Shown piece after piece: positions 1 to 7,527 of a stretch of DNA of 12,005 bases. Source of the stretch: Pseudomonadota bacterium. Its GTDB lineage: Bacteria; Myxococcota; UBA9042; PHBI01. Position 1 is the stretch's first letter; each line of letters begins with the position of its first letter. The notes beneath the pieces were generated by a model that worked only from the letters and a program-made list of their open reading frames with translations, searched no databases and was not told the origin of the DNA. Both the position numbers and the translations under genes were made by a program. The stretch covers positions 1 through 12,005 of the forward strand of contig SYAK01000103.1 of the NCBI GenBank assembly GCA_005788935.1, read 5' to 3'.

Positions 1-1
1 C

Positions 2-1024
2 CTCGCTGGGGCTGGCGAGTTCAACCTCATCCACGATGGCGCGCTGACGACCGGGCTCCCGCTGGTCGACCAGACCGTGACGCGGCTCGACACGCTGCGG
101 CTGCTGGTCTTGGGCGCCTCGGCCTTCAGCACGCGCTCCTTCGATTACGTCACGGTTCGGCCGGCCGTGTCGACCGGCCTCGAGCCCGTCGGCTGGCTCG
201 GACTCGCGGAGTCGCTCGGCACGGGGACCGCCTGCACGCTGAGCGCCACCGGGCGTGTCCTGAACTTCCGCATCGACGGCAGCGGCTCGGTTCCGACCGA
301 CAGCAGCCCGACCGGGCTCAGCGTCAGCCGAACCGCGGGCACCTCGGGCAGCCCGACGCTCGGGCTGCTGCTGAACCAGGGGCTCGCCCGCTTCTCGAAC
401 CGCGGCGAGTCCGCACGCTACCAGAGCGTCAGGCAAAGCGCGGCCTCGGCGCTCGTCAGCGCGCTCCAGGGGGCGACCGCGGTCACCTTCGAGGCCGTCT
501 CGGCGAACCTCGATCAGACGGTCAGCACCAGCCTGACGCGGACGCCGGGCTGGATCGCCGCGCTCAACAATGAGGACGGCACGGTCGTCATGGCGCTCGG
601 CTACTACGACGCCGACACGGTCACCGCGGAGGTCTCGCTCGCCCAGGCCGGCAGCGTCGTCTGGCGCTGGGATGGCCTGCCTGCCGCCTGGGAGAGGGCC
701 GTCCTGCACCTGACGCTGAACGCGACTGCGGCCAGCCCGGACGACCGTCTGACCCTCCACGTCGACGGAGTCCGCCGCCAGGTGGCCTTTGCGAGCGGGC
801 CTGTCCCGCAAGGTGACACGCTGTCGGTGGTGCGGGGGACCTCCCAGACAAACGAGGCCCTCTTCGCGCTCGGCAACCTCGCCATCCAGTCGATGGGCAA
901 TGAGAACTACACGGCCTCCGTGGCGGCGCTCATCCACCGCTTCGCGGCCTACACGACAGCGCTCGACCCGGCGACCCGGGCGCGCCATGTGCGCCTGCTG
1001 TTGAAGGACGACGACCTCCCCTGA
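2..1024 (+). CDS. LamG/concanavalin-like protein, 3' part (5' end outside window)
   Basis: The reading frame is open from base 2, so the gene starts upstream of the window. A GTG at 77 is only an internal in-frame codon with no clear ribosome binding site. The visible 340 residues look like beta-rich jelly-roll sequence. A short stretch ending in FDYVTVRP resembles the last strands of one concanavalin-like domain. A second domain follows, with alternating hydrophobic strands (for example VTFEAVSANL, GWIAALNN, RLTLHVDGVRR). It ends in LAALIHRF-like and ALDPATRARHVRLLL segments, where LamG domains often list a position in the body of the protein. Such domains usually bind carbohydrate or act as adhesion modules in secreted proteins. 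The signal peptide, if any, would be in the missing part. The domain family is inferred from strand pattern only; no catalytic motif is visible. The TGA stop lies 23 bases before the aminopeptidase gene. Confidence 0.7.
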   Translation, partial: LAGAGEFNLIHDGALTTGLPLVDQTVTRLDTLRLLVLGASAFSTRSFDYVTVRPAVSTGLEPVGWLGLAESLGTGTACTLSATGRVLNFRIDGSGSVPTDSSPTGLSVSRTAGTSGSPTLGLLLNQGLARFSNRGESARYQSVRQSAASALVSALQGATAVTFEAVSANLDQTVSTSLTRTPGWIAALNNEDGTVVMALGYYDADTVTAEVSLAQAGSVVWRWDGLPAAWERAVLHLTLNATAASPDDRLTLHVDGVRRQVAFASGPVPQGDTLSVVRGTSQTNEALFALGNLAIQSMGNENYTASVAALIHRFAAYTTALDPATRARHVRLLLKDDDLP

Positions 1025-1047
1025 ACGCACGACGCTCCAAGGAAACC

Positions 1048-2409
1048 ATGGACCTCCAGATCTCCGTCCGCGGCGGCACGACGCCGGCACCGCTACCCTC
1101 CGCGATCCGCCTCGCGGCCCCCGAAGGGCTCTCCGCCACCGTGTCGCAGACGGACGGCGGGCTCCACCTGGCGCTGGCTCCAGACGGGCTGGGGGCCTTG
1201 GGAGACACCTCGGTGGCGAGCCTGCGCTGGCAGGTGGATCGCGTCATCCGGAAGTTTCGGCAGACCTTTGATGTCAAGGGATGCGTACCAGCCATCTCTT
1301 TCGAGGGCCTTCCGCGTCCGGTCACGGAGGCCCTCGCCCTCGACCTCGCCCGGGCCTTCGGCCCGACGGTCACAACGTCCTTCCCGGGGCTCGCGCGACT
1401 CGAGGCTGGCGAGCGGCACTTCCGCGAGCTCGTCAACGCCGACCCTACCGCCTGCACGAGCCTCGCACTTGTCGACGAGATCCGCGGGTACGCCGATGGA
1501 TACTCGGGCCCTGGGCGCATGACCCTCGAGGTGCTCGACGAGCCGCGTCTCCGTGAAGAGCGCTTGAACCTGCTGCTCGCGGTCGGACAGGCGAGCGAGA
1601 GCTCCCCGCCGCGCCTCGCCATCCTGCGCCATGACCCGCCTGCGACCTCGGCGCTCGCGAACGAGCCCCCATGGCTGCTGCTCGGGAAGGGGATCACCTT
1701 CGATACGGGCGGCATCAACACGAAGCCCTACGAGGCCTTCGTCAGCCACATGCGCAACGACATGGCGGGCGCCGCCCTCGCGATGGCCCTCTTCCGACAC
1801 CTCGTCGAGACCGGCTTCCCGCGCCCGGTCGTGCTCGCGGTCCCGACCTGCGAGAACGCCGTCGGCGAGAAGGCGGTCCGCCCAGGCTCTGTCATCCGCA
1901 CGCGGAACGGCAAGTCGGTCAAGATTGACCACACCGACGCCGAGGGCCGCCTTATCCTCGCCGACGGCCTCGTCTACGCCTCCGAGCTGCACCGCCCCGC
2001 CCAGACCTTCTGCTTCGCGACGCTGACGACGGCGGCGCTGACGGCCTACGGCCCATTCGCGACGCCGATCCACTTCGCCGACGGCGACGTCGCGCGCGCT
2101 TTGACCGATGCGGCCGAGCGTGTCGGCGACGACGTCCACCTCTTCCCGCGCCGCCCGTGGCACTTCGAGGCCAACCGCGACGTGGAGGCGGACCTCCGCA
2201 ACACGGCCCGACTCGGAGGGGCCATGCCAGCGTCGGCAGGATCGCGCAACGCAGCGCACTTCTTCCTGCATTTCGCGACCGGCCCATTCGTCCACGCGGA
2301 CATCTTTGCGAGCGCCTGGAACTGGGGCGAGACCTACCCGGGCGCTGGCTTTGGCGCAACGGGAGCCCCTTTTCGCCTCTTTGCAGAAGCCTTCGCGCGT
2401 CTCGCCTGA
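1048..2409 (+). CDS. M17 family leucyl aminopeptidase
   Basis: This 453-residue protein is a two-metal M17 exopeptidase, a family that removes N-terminal residues from peptides in the cytoplasm, usually as a hexamer. The signature is clear. GKGITFDTGG carries Lys214 and Asp219, and Lys226 lies in NTKP. MRNDMAG carries Asp238, and the HTDAEGR motif carries Asp297, Glu299 and Arg301. These correspond to E. coli PepA K270, D275, K282, D293, D352, E354 and R356. All spacings match except for one extra residue between Lys226 and Asp238. The C-terminal GPFVHADIF and PGAGFGATGAPFRLF stretches also fit the family. It is shorter than the usual roughly 500 residues, with a reduced and divergent N-terminal domain (about residues 1-170). 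ATG follows an AAGGAA ribosome site at a short spacing of 3 bases. No signal peptide is seen. It is certainly M17; specificity for Leu is not established. Confidence 0.93.
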   Translation: MDLQISVRGGTTPAPLPSAIRLAAPEGLSATVSQTDGGLHLALAPDGLGALGDTSVASLRWQVDRVIRKFRQTFDVKGCVPAISFEGLPRPVTEALALDLARAFGPTVTTSFPGLARLEAGERHFRELVNADPTACTSLALVDEIRGYADGYSGPGRMTLEVLDEPRLREERLNLLLAVGQASESSPPRLAILRHDPPATSALANEPPWLLLGKGITFDTGGINTKPYEAFVSHMRNDMAGAALAMALFRHLVETGFPRPVVLAVPTCENAVGEKAVRPGSVIRTRNGKSVKIDHTDAEGRLILADGLVYASELHRPAQTFCFATLTTAALTAYGPFATPIHFADGDVARALTDAAERVGDDVHLFPRRPWHFEANRDVEADLRNTARLGGAMPASAGSRNAAHFFLHFATGPFVHADIFASAWNWGETYPGAGFGATGAPFRLFAEAFARLA

Positions 2410-2526
2410 CCTGCGCGCGGGCTCGCCAGCAGCCTCTCGTCCTTCGGTAGCCGGGGCGCACGCCTTCGGGTACGCTACGGCCATGCGTCGGCCCCACTGG
2501 CGCACGCGCCGCGCGCCGGAGGTCCC

Positions 2527-4563
2527 ATGACTGCCCTCGACATCCCTCCCTATGCCGCCTTCATCCCGGACGACCTCCGCGCCCGACTCGACGCGGACGC
2601 AGAGCCGGTCCCGGCCGTCCCAGGCCTCAGGGTTGCCCGCGGGCTGCGGGCGCGCTTCGTCAACCTCGAGAGCGACGACGCGCTGCAGCTGGTGTGCGAG
2701 GTCTATCGCGAAACCCGCGACCACCTGCGCAGCGTCCTCGAGCAGCGTGTGACCGACCGCGCCTTCCTCGACGCCGAGACGCTCGCTTCAGTCGCACACA
2801 ACGCCCCCCTGCCCTACGACGCGACGACCTGGAAGACAGCGATCGGCGCGCGCGACGCCTCCGGGCGCATTGTCATCGGACCGCACCCGGAGCCGGGCCC
2901 GCCGAGCATGCGGGTCAACGTTCCGCGGTTCATGCAGGGCGAGCAGGTGACCCTCTTCGGGCCACCCGACACGGCGCGCATGTCCATCCACGCCATGAAC
3001 GCGCTCCATCGGTCGCGGCCGGGAGAGCCGCCGATCATCACGGACCTCGTCGCCGCGTCGGGTCAGGTGCCGCGCTGGGGCGCCGATGACGAGGACTCGA
3101 AGACGCCGATCATGGAGCGCTTCCTGCTCGCCTGCGAGAACCTGCTCGGCTGCTTTGACCGAACGCTGGCGTGGGACGACCCGCAGCGCGGTCGCTCGCT
3201 GAGGCTCGCGGAGACCGGCCTGGCGCGCCCCATCAAGCGTGTCCCTGGGCTCGCCCTGCCCGACGGAAGCCACCTGCTCGACGGCAACCCGTTGCCGCTC
3301 CACCTCTTCGATCTCGTGTTGCACGTCTGGCACAACCGCACGCGCCCAGAGGCGCTCGTCATCTACTTTCCGAAGCTCGAGAATGAAGAGGAGGCCGCCT
3401 ACCTGCGCGCCCTCATCGCGGTGACCGAGCGGGCCGTCCTCGCGCGCGACCCCGGGTTCGTGCTCGGCTCGGTGCGCGTGCTCGTCGTCTTCGAGAACCC
3501 ACGCGCCATCTTCCGCAGCCGCGCGATGGCCGAGGCGCTCGGCCCGCACTTTCTCGGCGGGAGCCTCGGCTGGCACGACTTCCTCGCGTCGACCGCGCGG
3601 CTGTTTCGGCATTGTCCGCGGTATCGTATACCCGTCAAAGCAGACCCAAACATCGTCATCAACAACATCCGCGAGTCGCACCGCATCCTCGTTCACGACC
3701 TCGGGCCGCTCGGCGCGCTGAAACTCGGCGGGATGTACGGGACGCTGCCCGACGAGAGCGTACCTGGCTCGTTCGAGGTCAGCATGGTCGGTTTCATTCG
3801 GGATGTCGTGACGCAGCTGCGGCGCGGGCTCGACGGCTTCTGGATCGCCCACCCCGATTTCGTGCGCCTCGCCATCGCGCTCGTCGAGGCCTGGCGGCGT
3901 CACGCGCGCGACGCCGACGACGGCTCGCTCGAGACGCTCGTCAAGGCCCTCGTCCCAGACCCCGACGAGCAGGGACCGCTGCTCGCCTTCGTCCTCGGCG
4001 GGGACGTCCCGGGGTTGACGCGCGACGACCCGCGCTATCTGCGCGGGGTGCTCGCAGCCGACGTCGACACCTCGCCGGTCATTGCGAACCATGACCCCGA
4101 GGAGGTGCGCTACAACGTCTTCCAGGCCCTGCAGTACCTGGCGGACTGGCTCGCGGGTAATGGCTGCGTGGCGCTGCCTGCGACGATGCGCAATGCGCGG
4201 GGCGAGCATATCTTCGTGCGCATCATGGACGACCTCGCGACGACCGAGCGCTCTCGCTGGGAACTGTGGGCCGAGGTCCACCACGGGCGTGTCTCGGAGG
4301 CCGCCTTTGCAAGCGTCCTCGACGAGGAGATCGCCTTTCTGAAGGGTGGCCCGGACGCGAGCGCGCAGGCCGCCGACGGTCGCCCGAGGCGCGTCCAGAT
4401 CCCCTGGTCCGGCACGCACGCCGCCTGGTATCCGATTGCGGTCGAACTGCTGCGGCGCCTCGTGCTGACAGACGACCCGCCCGAGTTCGTGACAGAGCTC
4501 GCGCTCCGCTACACGTTCCCCTGCGTCCGGACCGAGGTGACAGGGCTCACACCCGCCTCCTGA
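2527..4563 (+). CDS. Divergent malate-synthase-like enzyme
   Basis: This 678-residue protein aligns by eye with malate synthase A, which condenses glyoxylate with acetyl-CoA to malate in the glyoxylate shunt. Landmarks appear in order: HLLDGNPLPLHLFDLVLHVWHN (around residues 248-269) before the barrel; YFPKLENEEEA (280-290), like the family's LPKLES; the metal ligand Glu323 in VVFENPRA; the metal ligand Asp351 in GGSLGWHDF; GGMYGTLP; and DGFWIAHPDF (436-445). The C-terminal domain has WLAGNGCV (541-548) and MDDLATTERSR, whose Asp569 matches the catalytic base. Oddities: the protein is about 145 residues longer than E. coli AceB (533). The PROSITE-type signature (H-x2-G-L-N-x-G-x-W-D-Y) is degenerate, with Gly, Ser, His and Phe replacing Leu, Asn, Trp and Tyr. 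The RPRGWH stretch, thought to carry the catalytic Arg, reads RPIKRVPG (234-241). The fold is well supported but the substrate may differ. ATG follows GGAGG at 2518-2522. No isocitrate lyase is in the window. Confidence 0.82.
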   Translation: MTALDIPPYAAFIPDDLRARLDADAEPVPAVPGLRVARGLRARFVNLESDDALQLVCEVYRETRDHLRSVLEQRVTDRAFLDAETLASVAHNAPLPYDATTWKTAIGARDASGRIVIGPHPEPGPPSMRVNVPRFMQGEQVTLFGPPDTARMSIHAMNALHRSRPGEPPIITDLVAASGQVPRWGADDEDSKTPIMERFLLACENLLGCFDRTLAWDDPQRGRSLRLAETGLARPIKRVPGLALPDGSHLLDGNPLPLHLFDLVLHVWHNRTRPEALVIYFPKLENEEEAAYLRALIAVTERAVLARDPGFVLGSVRVLVVFENPRAIFRSRAMAEALGPHFLGGSLGWHDFLASTARLFRHCPRYRIPVKADPNIVINNIRESHRILVHDLGPLGALKLGGMYGTLPDESVPGSFEVSMVGFIRDVVTQLRRGLDGFWIAHPDFVRLAIALVEAWRRHARDADDGSLETLVKALVPDPDEQGPLLAFVLGGDVPGLTRDDPRYLRGVLAADVDTSPVIANHDPEEVRYNVFQALQYLADWLAGNGCVALPATMRNARGEHIFVRIMDDLATTERSRWELWAEVHHGRVSEAAFASVLDEEIAFLKGGPDASAQAADGRPRRVQIPWSGTHAAWYPIAVELLRRLVLTDDPPEFVTELALRYTFPCVRTEVTGLTPAS

Positions 4564-4593
4564 GCGCTGTAGCACACATCCCTGGGCTATCCG

Positions 4594-4614
4594 GAGCCGG
4601 CTGCGGCCGGCCTC
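4594..4614 (+). terminator. Possible hairpin terminator after the malate-synthase-like gene
   Basis: GAG-CCGGC at 4594-4601 pairs with GCCGG-C-CTC at 4606-4614 around a TGCG loop, giving eight pairs with one bulged C (4611). It lies 30 bases after the stop codon. There is no T run after it, so intrinsic termination is doubtful; GC-rich repeats of this kind also arise by chance here. Confidence 0.3.
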
Positions 4615-4687
4615 GACGTTGGCGTTGTCCCGGGGTTCTTCTTGCGCGGCGTGCCGCGGTCCCCAGGTGCTGACAATCACCCACTTC

Positions 4688-4694
4688 AGGAAGG
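4688..4694 (+). promoter_or_regulatory. Ribosome binding site that fixes the GTG start at 4700
   Basis: AGGAAGG lies five bases before GTG at 4700. The same frame is open further upstream to a TTG at 4619, but that codon has no ribosome site and the added residues look random, so 4700 is preferred. A GTG at 4694 overlaps the site and is ruled out. Confidence 0.65.
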
Positions 4695-4699
4695 TGCCC

Positions 4700-5686
4700 G
4701 TGTCCCAATCCGCCGCTGTCCGCCCTGAGCCCAACCTCCAGCGCAAGGCTGCCATCGCCCAAGCGGGCGCTGTCGAGCACAGCGGTGAGGTCACCGTGGT
4801 ACCCATCCCGGGCTTCGACCTCGATCGCACCATCTTCCAGACGCTCGAGGGCGCGGCGGCCCGCTACGTCATCACGAAGCGCATCGCGAAGGAGGTGCGA
4901 TGGCCCGATGGCGCCGCCCGCCGCGTCCAGGCCGCCTACGATGCGGTCTCGGCCATGGGGGCGCCACCCGAGGTCAGCCCGGAGCTGCTCGCCTTCCTCG
5001 TCGCCGAGTGCAACTTCGACGTGGAGCACGCAGACGGATCATTCTTGGACCATCTGTATTTCTGTTTCGAATACGGGTTTCGCCATTACCCCGAGCGGTC
5101 CCCGCTCGTCCTGCTGCTGCACTCGATCCTCGGAACCGGCACCAACACCTTCGCCATGGACCGCGCGAAGATCCCCGCTCTGCGCGGCCTCGTGACGCCC
5201 TTCGAGTGGACCCACATCGAGGCCTTCCCGTCCGTCCTGAGACTGCTCTACGCAGGGGACCTGCGGCGCGAGTTGCGGCGCAACCTCAACCGCCCCGACG
5301 CGTTACGTGCGCTGCATCTGACGCGCGTCATCGACAACGCCCCCATCGAGCTCGGGGCGGCCGATATCTGGATCGCCCTGAACTATCAGCTCATTCACCT
5401 CATCGACTTCATGCCGGCGGCCAACTGGGCGACCCACCTGAACGACACCGCCTACATCGTGCTGCGCGACCTCTTCGACATCCTGACGCGAGCGGGGCGC
5501 CTCGAGGCCCGGGTTGCGTGCCCGCCTCCACGCGTCGGCCCGGCCGTCGGAGAGCCGCTTGGCCTCGGCGGCTGGCTCACGACACGCATTCCGGTGGCCC
5601 TCAGCGAGAAGATGGCGAGCGCGTCCGTGCGCCGCTTCTCGCAGCGCATCGGTCACGACCTCGGCTACCGCGCCGTCTGGGGCTGA
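4700..5686 (+). CDS. Conserved-looking protein of unknown function
   Basis: I do not recognise this 328-residue protein. It starts at GTG with AGGAAGG in front. It has no signal peptide, no lipobox and no clear membrane segment, so it is probably cytoplasmic. It looks mostly helical. The stretch from about residue 104 to 260 seems the conserved core, dense in aromatic and His/Asp/Glu residues: FLDHLYFCFEYGFRHYP (115-131), LLLHSILGTGTNTFAMD (138-154), FEWTHIEAFPSVLRLLY (168-184), RVIDNAPIELG (209-219) and LNYQLIHLIDFMPAANW (227-243). The many buried-type His (118, 129, 141, 172, 233, 246) could suggest a metal or cofactor pocket; that is inference only. Codons in 5035-5095 are noticeably less GC-rich than around it. 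It follows the malate-synthase-like gene by 136 bases on the same strand, so a shared role is possible but unproven. Confidence 0.85.
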   Translation: MSQSAAVRPEPNLQRKAAIAQAGAVEHSGEVTVVPIPGFDLDRTIFQTLEGAAARYVITKRIAKEVRWPDGAARRVQAAYDAVSAMGAPPEVSPELLAFLVAECNFDVEHADGSFLDHLYFCFEYGFRHYPERSPLVLLLHSILGTGTNTFAMDRAKIPALRGLVTPFEWTHIEAFPSVLRLLYAGDLRRELRRNLNRPDALRALHLTRVIDNAPIELGAADIWIALNYQLIHLIDFMPAANWATHLNDTAYIVLRDLFDILTRAGRLEARVACPPPRVGPAVGEPLGLGGWLTTRIPVALSEKMASASVRRFSQRIGHDLGYRAVWG

Positions 5687-5796
5687 ACCCCACGCTGTTG
5701 CGCCGCCCTGACAGATGGAGACCTGCACGAGCAAGGACAGCGCCCCGCAGCCGTGTTACCCAGATCCTGCGGGCGTGGGCCCGAACGGAGGACACC

Positions 5797-6315
5797 ATGT
5801 TTGCAAGCCGATGGGTGAAGCGGGTTCGCGGTTGGGCGTTGGTCACGCTGATCGCGGCGGGTGGAAGCGGTTGCGCAACCACCTCCGAGGTGCGTTCGCC
5901 CCCACTCGCGCCCGTCATTGACGCCGACCTCTACAACCTCGAGGCGCTGCGCTCGGCCTTCGAGGCGCGCGGGCTGAGCTCGAACGTGGAGGGAGGCGAT
6001 GTCGTCACGCGCATCGAGGACCTCGGGGTGGTCCTGCTGACGCAACCCAACGCGGACCGCGAGATTGTGCGCATGTATGTCGTGTGGGCTCGAGACCCCT
6101 CGAAGTCGTTCGACGGAACATGGCTCGCGCAGGCCAATGAGACCAACAAGGCCGGCATCGTGAAGGTCTACTTCGACGACGACCTCGATCTCGTGGCCGA
6201 GTGGTATGTCGAGGTCGTCCCCGGCCTCACGACGCAAGGGCTCGTGCGCGTCGGCGAGACGTTCGCGCTGCGGGCCCGGGATGCCGCCGAGGCCTTCAGC
6301 GGCATCCTGCGGTAG
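5797..6315 (+). CDS. Small lipoprotein with YbjN-like domain
   Basis: This is a 172-residue protein beginning at ATG, five bases after GGAGG (5787-5791). The same frame is open far upstream, overlapping the previous gene, but only this ATG gives a sensible N-terminus. That N-terminus has basic residues (RWVKRVRG), a short hydrophobic stretch, then GSGC with Cys26 as the probable lipidated residue; the lipobox is weaker than the classic L-[AS]-[GA]-C. The rest resembles the YbjN / type III chaperone-like fold. There is an N-terminal helix (NLEALRSAFEARGL), a two-strand hairpin (VVTRIEDLGVVLLTQ), an ANETNKAGIVKVYFDDD segment like the family's conserved N-x-x-N-r/strand, then EWYVEVVPGLTTQGLVRVGETF. 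YbjN proteins are small regulators or chaperone-like proteins of poorly known function; an envelope-anchored form is unusual. The domain assignment is moderate, the gene call strong. Confidence 0.8.
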   Translation: MFASRWVKRVRGWALVTLIAAGGSGCATTSEVRSPPLAPVIDADLYNLEALRSAFEARGLSSNVEGGDVVTRIEDLGVVLLTQPNADREIVRMYVVWARDPSKSFDGTWLAQANETNKAGIVKVYFDDDLDLVAEWYVEVVPGLTTQGLVRVGETFALRARDAAEAFSGILR

Positions 6316-6340
6316 GCCTCCCAAAGCCCCAGCCCTTGAC

Positions 6341-6361
6341 GTCGCACGCCGCGCACGCGAC
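6341..6361. terminator. Possible shared terminator hairpin between convergent genes
   Basis: GTCGC at 6341-6345 pairs with GCGAC at 6357-6361 in the 54-base gap between the stops of the YbjN-like lipoprotein gene (+) and the protease gene (-). The loop is long (11 bases) and no T run flanks it on either strand. The location is right for a bidirectional terminator but the structure is weak. Confidence 0.22.
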
Positions 6362-6369
6362 AGGCCCCG

Positions 6370-7527
6370 TCAGAGACGGCGGCGCCCTCGTCCAAGCGCG
6401 AAAAGGGCGGTGAACCAGAAGGCGCCTGACGCGCCACTGCAGCCCGTGTCAGACGTGGTGGCGTCGCAGTCCCCGGTCTCCGGGTCGCAGGCCGCCTCAC
6501 ACGCCTCGACCGCTGGATCGCAGATAACTTCGGGTTGGGGCTCGCCGCAGTCCTCCGTGGCCGGGTCGCAGGCCTCTTCGGGTGGGGGCTCGCCGCAGTC
6601 CTCCGTGGCCGGGTCACAGGCCTCTTCGGGTGGCGGTGGGACCACGGCATCGGGGGAGTAGAGCCCGTTCGCGCTGCGCACGATCCAGTCGCGGTACGCT
6701 GGTGCGAACGTGTAGAGCCCGCCCTCGCCACAAGTGGAGTCGACGTTGGCCGACCCGCGCGACGTCACACCGACCAGAGCGGCTACACCCCCTCCGAGGA
6801 GATACGCGGGCCCTCCGGAGTCGCCTGGGCAGGTGTCGGGAAAGCCCGCGCCGCCTGCGACGATCTCCAGATCGACAAGCCGCACGAAGGGCGACTCGGC
6901 GATGTAGAGCACACCTCCCCCCGCGCCATCGGCGTCGACGGTCCCGTAGCCAGTGATCGTGAGCGGCGTCTCCGGGACGAGGCTCGCGCGGGCGGCGTCG
7001 GCGGTCGGAATGAGCGCGGGCGTCAGCTCGGTCACGGGCGTCTCGAGCACCAGCACGGCGATATCGTCGTAACGCCCCGCCCCCGTGGGGTCATCGGATG
7101 GCGTGCCGTTCGGGAAGCCCGGGTGAAGGGCGATCCGCTCGATCGCGTGCACCTGCGCCCCGGTGGCGTCGCGGGCCTCGACCGGGCCAGCGATGGCCAC
7201 AATCTCGCTCGCCTCCATGCGCCGCGTGACCGCGTCGGTGTTCAGGTCCTGCTCGACGACGCAGTGGGCGGCCGTCACGACGACGCGCGGCGCGACCAAC
7301 GTCCCGGTGCACCAGACCTCCCCATCGGAGGTGTAGACGAGCGCCACGGTGGCGTGCCGCTCAGCCTCCGTCGCGACCCGCCCGTCCACGATGGGCGCCC
7401 GAACCACAGCCATGTCCGGCGACCCTTCGGCGCGCACGGGAGCAGGCGAAGGCCCCAGCAGGAGTACGGCGGCAGTCGCGCAACCGAGACGCAACGGAAG
7501 CGAATGACCCTCATCAAGGCGTGTCAT
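6370..7527 (-). CDS. Secreted trypsin-like serine protease with MYXO-CTERM-type tail
   Basis: This 385-residue protein is an S1 (chymotrypsin-family) protease. The signal peptide is residues 1-33, with likely cleavage after VRA. A trypsin-type N-terminus IVDG begins at Ile46. The triad is His88 (VVVTAAHC), Asp155 (DDIAVL) and Ser237 (GDSGGP). Asp231, six residues before Ser237, matches trypsin Asp189 and predicts cleavage after Arg or Lys. Residues 297-359 form a Pro/Glu/Cys linker with repeated CDPATEDC units. The end, Cys363 then a hydrophobic stretch then GRGRRRL, fits the MYXO-CTERM sorting tail: Cys processed, protein shown at the cell surface. The start is ATG with GGAG seven bases upstream, overlapping the Kazal gene end by 14 bases. 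The reading frame is open upstream to 8085 but that part lacks a signal peptide. An odd point is Pro just before the IVDG, where Arg is usual for zymogen cleavage. Confidence 0.93.
   Translation of the reverse strand: MTRLDEGHSLPLRLGCATAAVLLLGPSPAPVRAEGSPDMAVVRAPIVDGRVATEAERHATVALVYTSDGEVWCTGTLVAPRVVVTAAHCVVEQDLNTDAVTRRMEASEIVAIAGPVEARDATGAQVHAIERIALHPGFPNGTPSDDPTGAGRYDDIAVLVLETPVTELTPALIPTADAARASLVPETPLTITGYGTVDADGAGGGVLYIAESPFVRLVDLEIVAGGAGFPDTCPGDSGGPAYLLGGGVAALVGVTSRGSANVDSTCGEGGLYTFAPAYRDWIVRSANGLYSPDAVVPPPPEEACDPATEDCGEPPPEEACDPATEDCGEPQPEVICDPAVEACEAACDPETGDCDATTSDTGCSGASGAFWFTALFALGRGRRRL
6541..6636 (-). repeat. Two-copy 48-base tandem repeat in the protease linker
   Basis: Copies 6541-6588 and 6589-6636 are direct repeats with only two differences (base 26 of the unit, G/A, and base 46, G/C). 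Each codes 16 residues centred on CDPATEDCGEP. Two more degenerate CDPxxxxC units follow towards the C-terminus. The near identity suggests recent duplication or slippage, and copy number may vary between strains. Confidence 0.9.

Noticed and set aside
2407..2527. The TGA ending the M17 gene is followed by 39 sense codons in frame with the malate-synthase-like ATG, and selC is in the same window, so a selenocysteine read-through fusion was considered.
   Set aside because: The M17 protein ends at its normal family C-terminus, the second gene has its own GGAGG site, no convincing SECIS hairpin follows the TGA, and long open frames are common by chance at this GC content.
4619..4699. Upstream TTG start for the unknown protein.
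   Set aside because: No ribosome site precedes it and the extra 27 residues look non-coding; GTG at 4700 has AGGAAGG at ideal spacing.
1093..4833. Very long - strand open frames opposite the M17 and malate-synthase-like genes.
   Set aside because: They mirror the GC-rich third positions of the real + strand genes, have low-complexity Arg/Glu/Ala composition and lack ribosome sites or recognisable domains.
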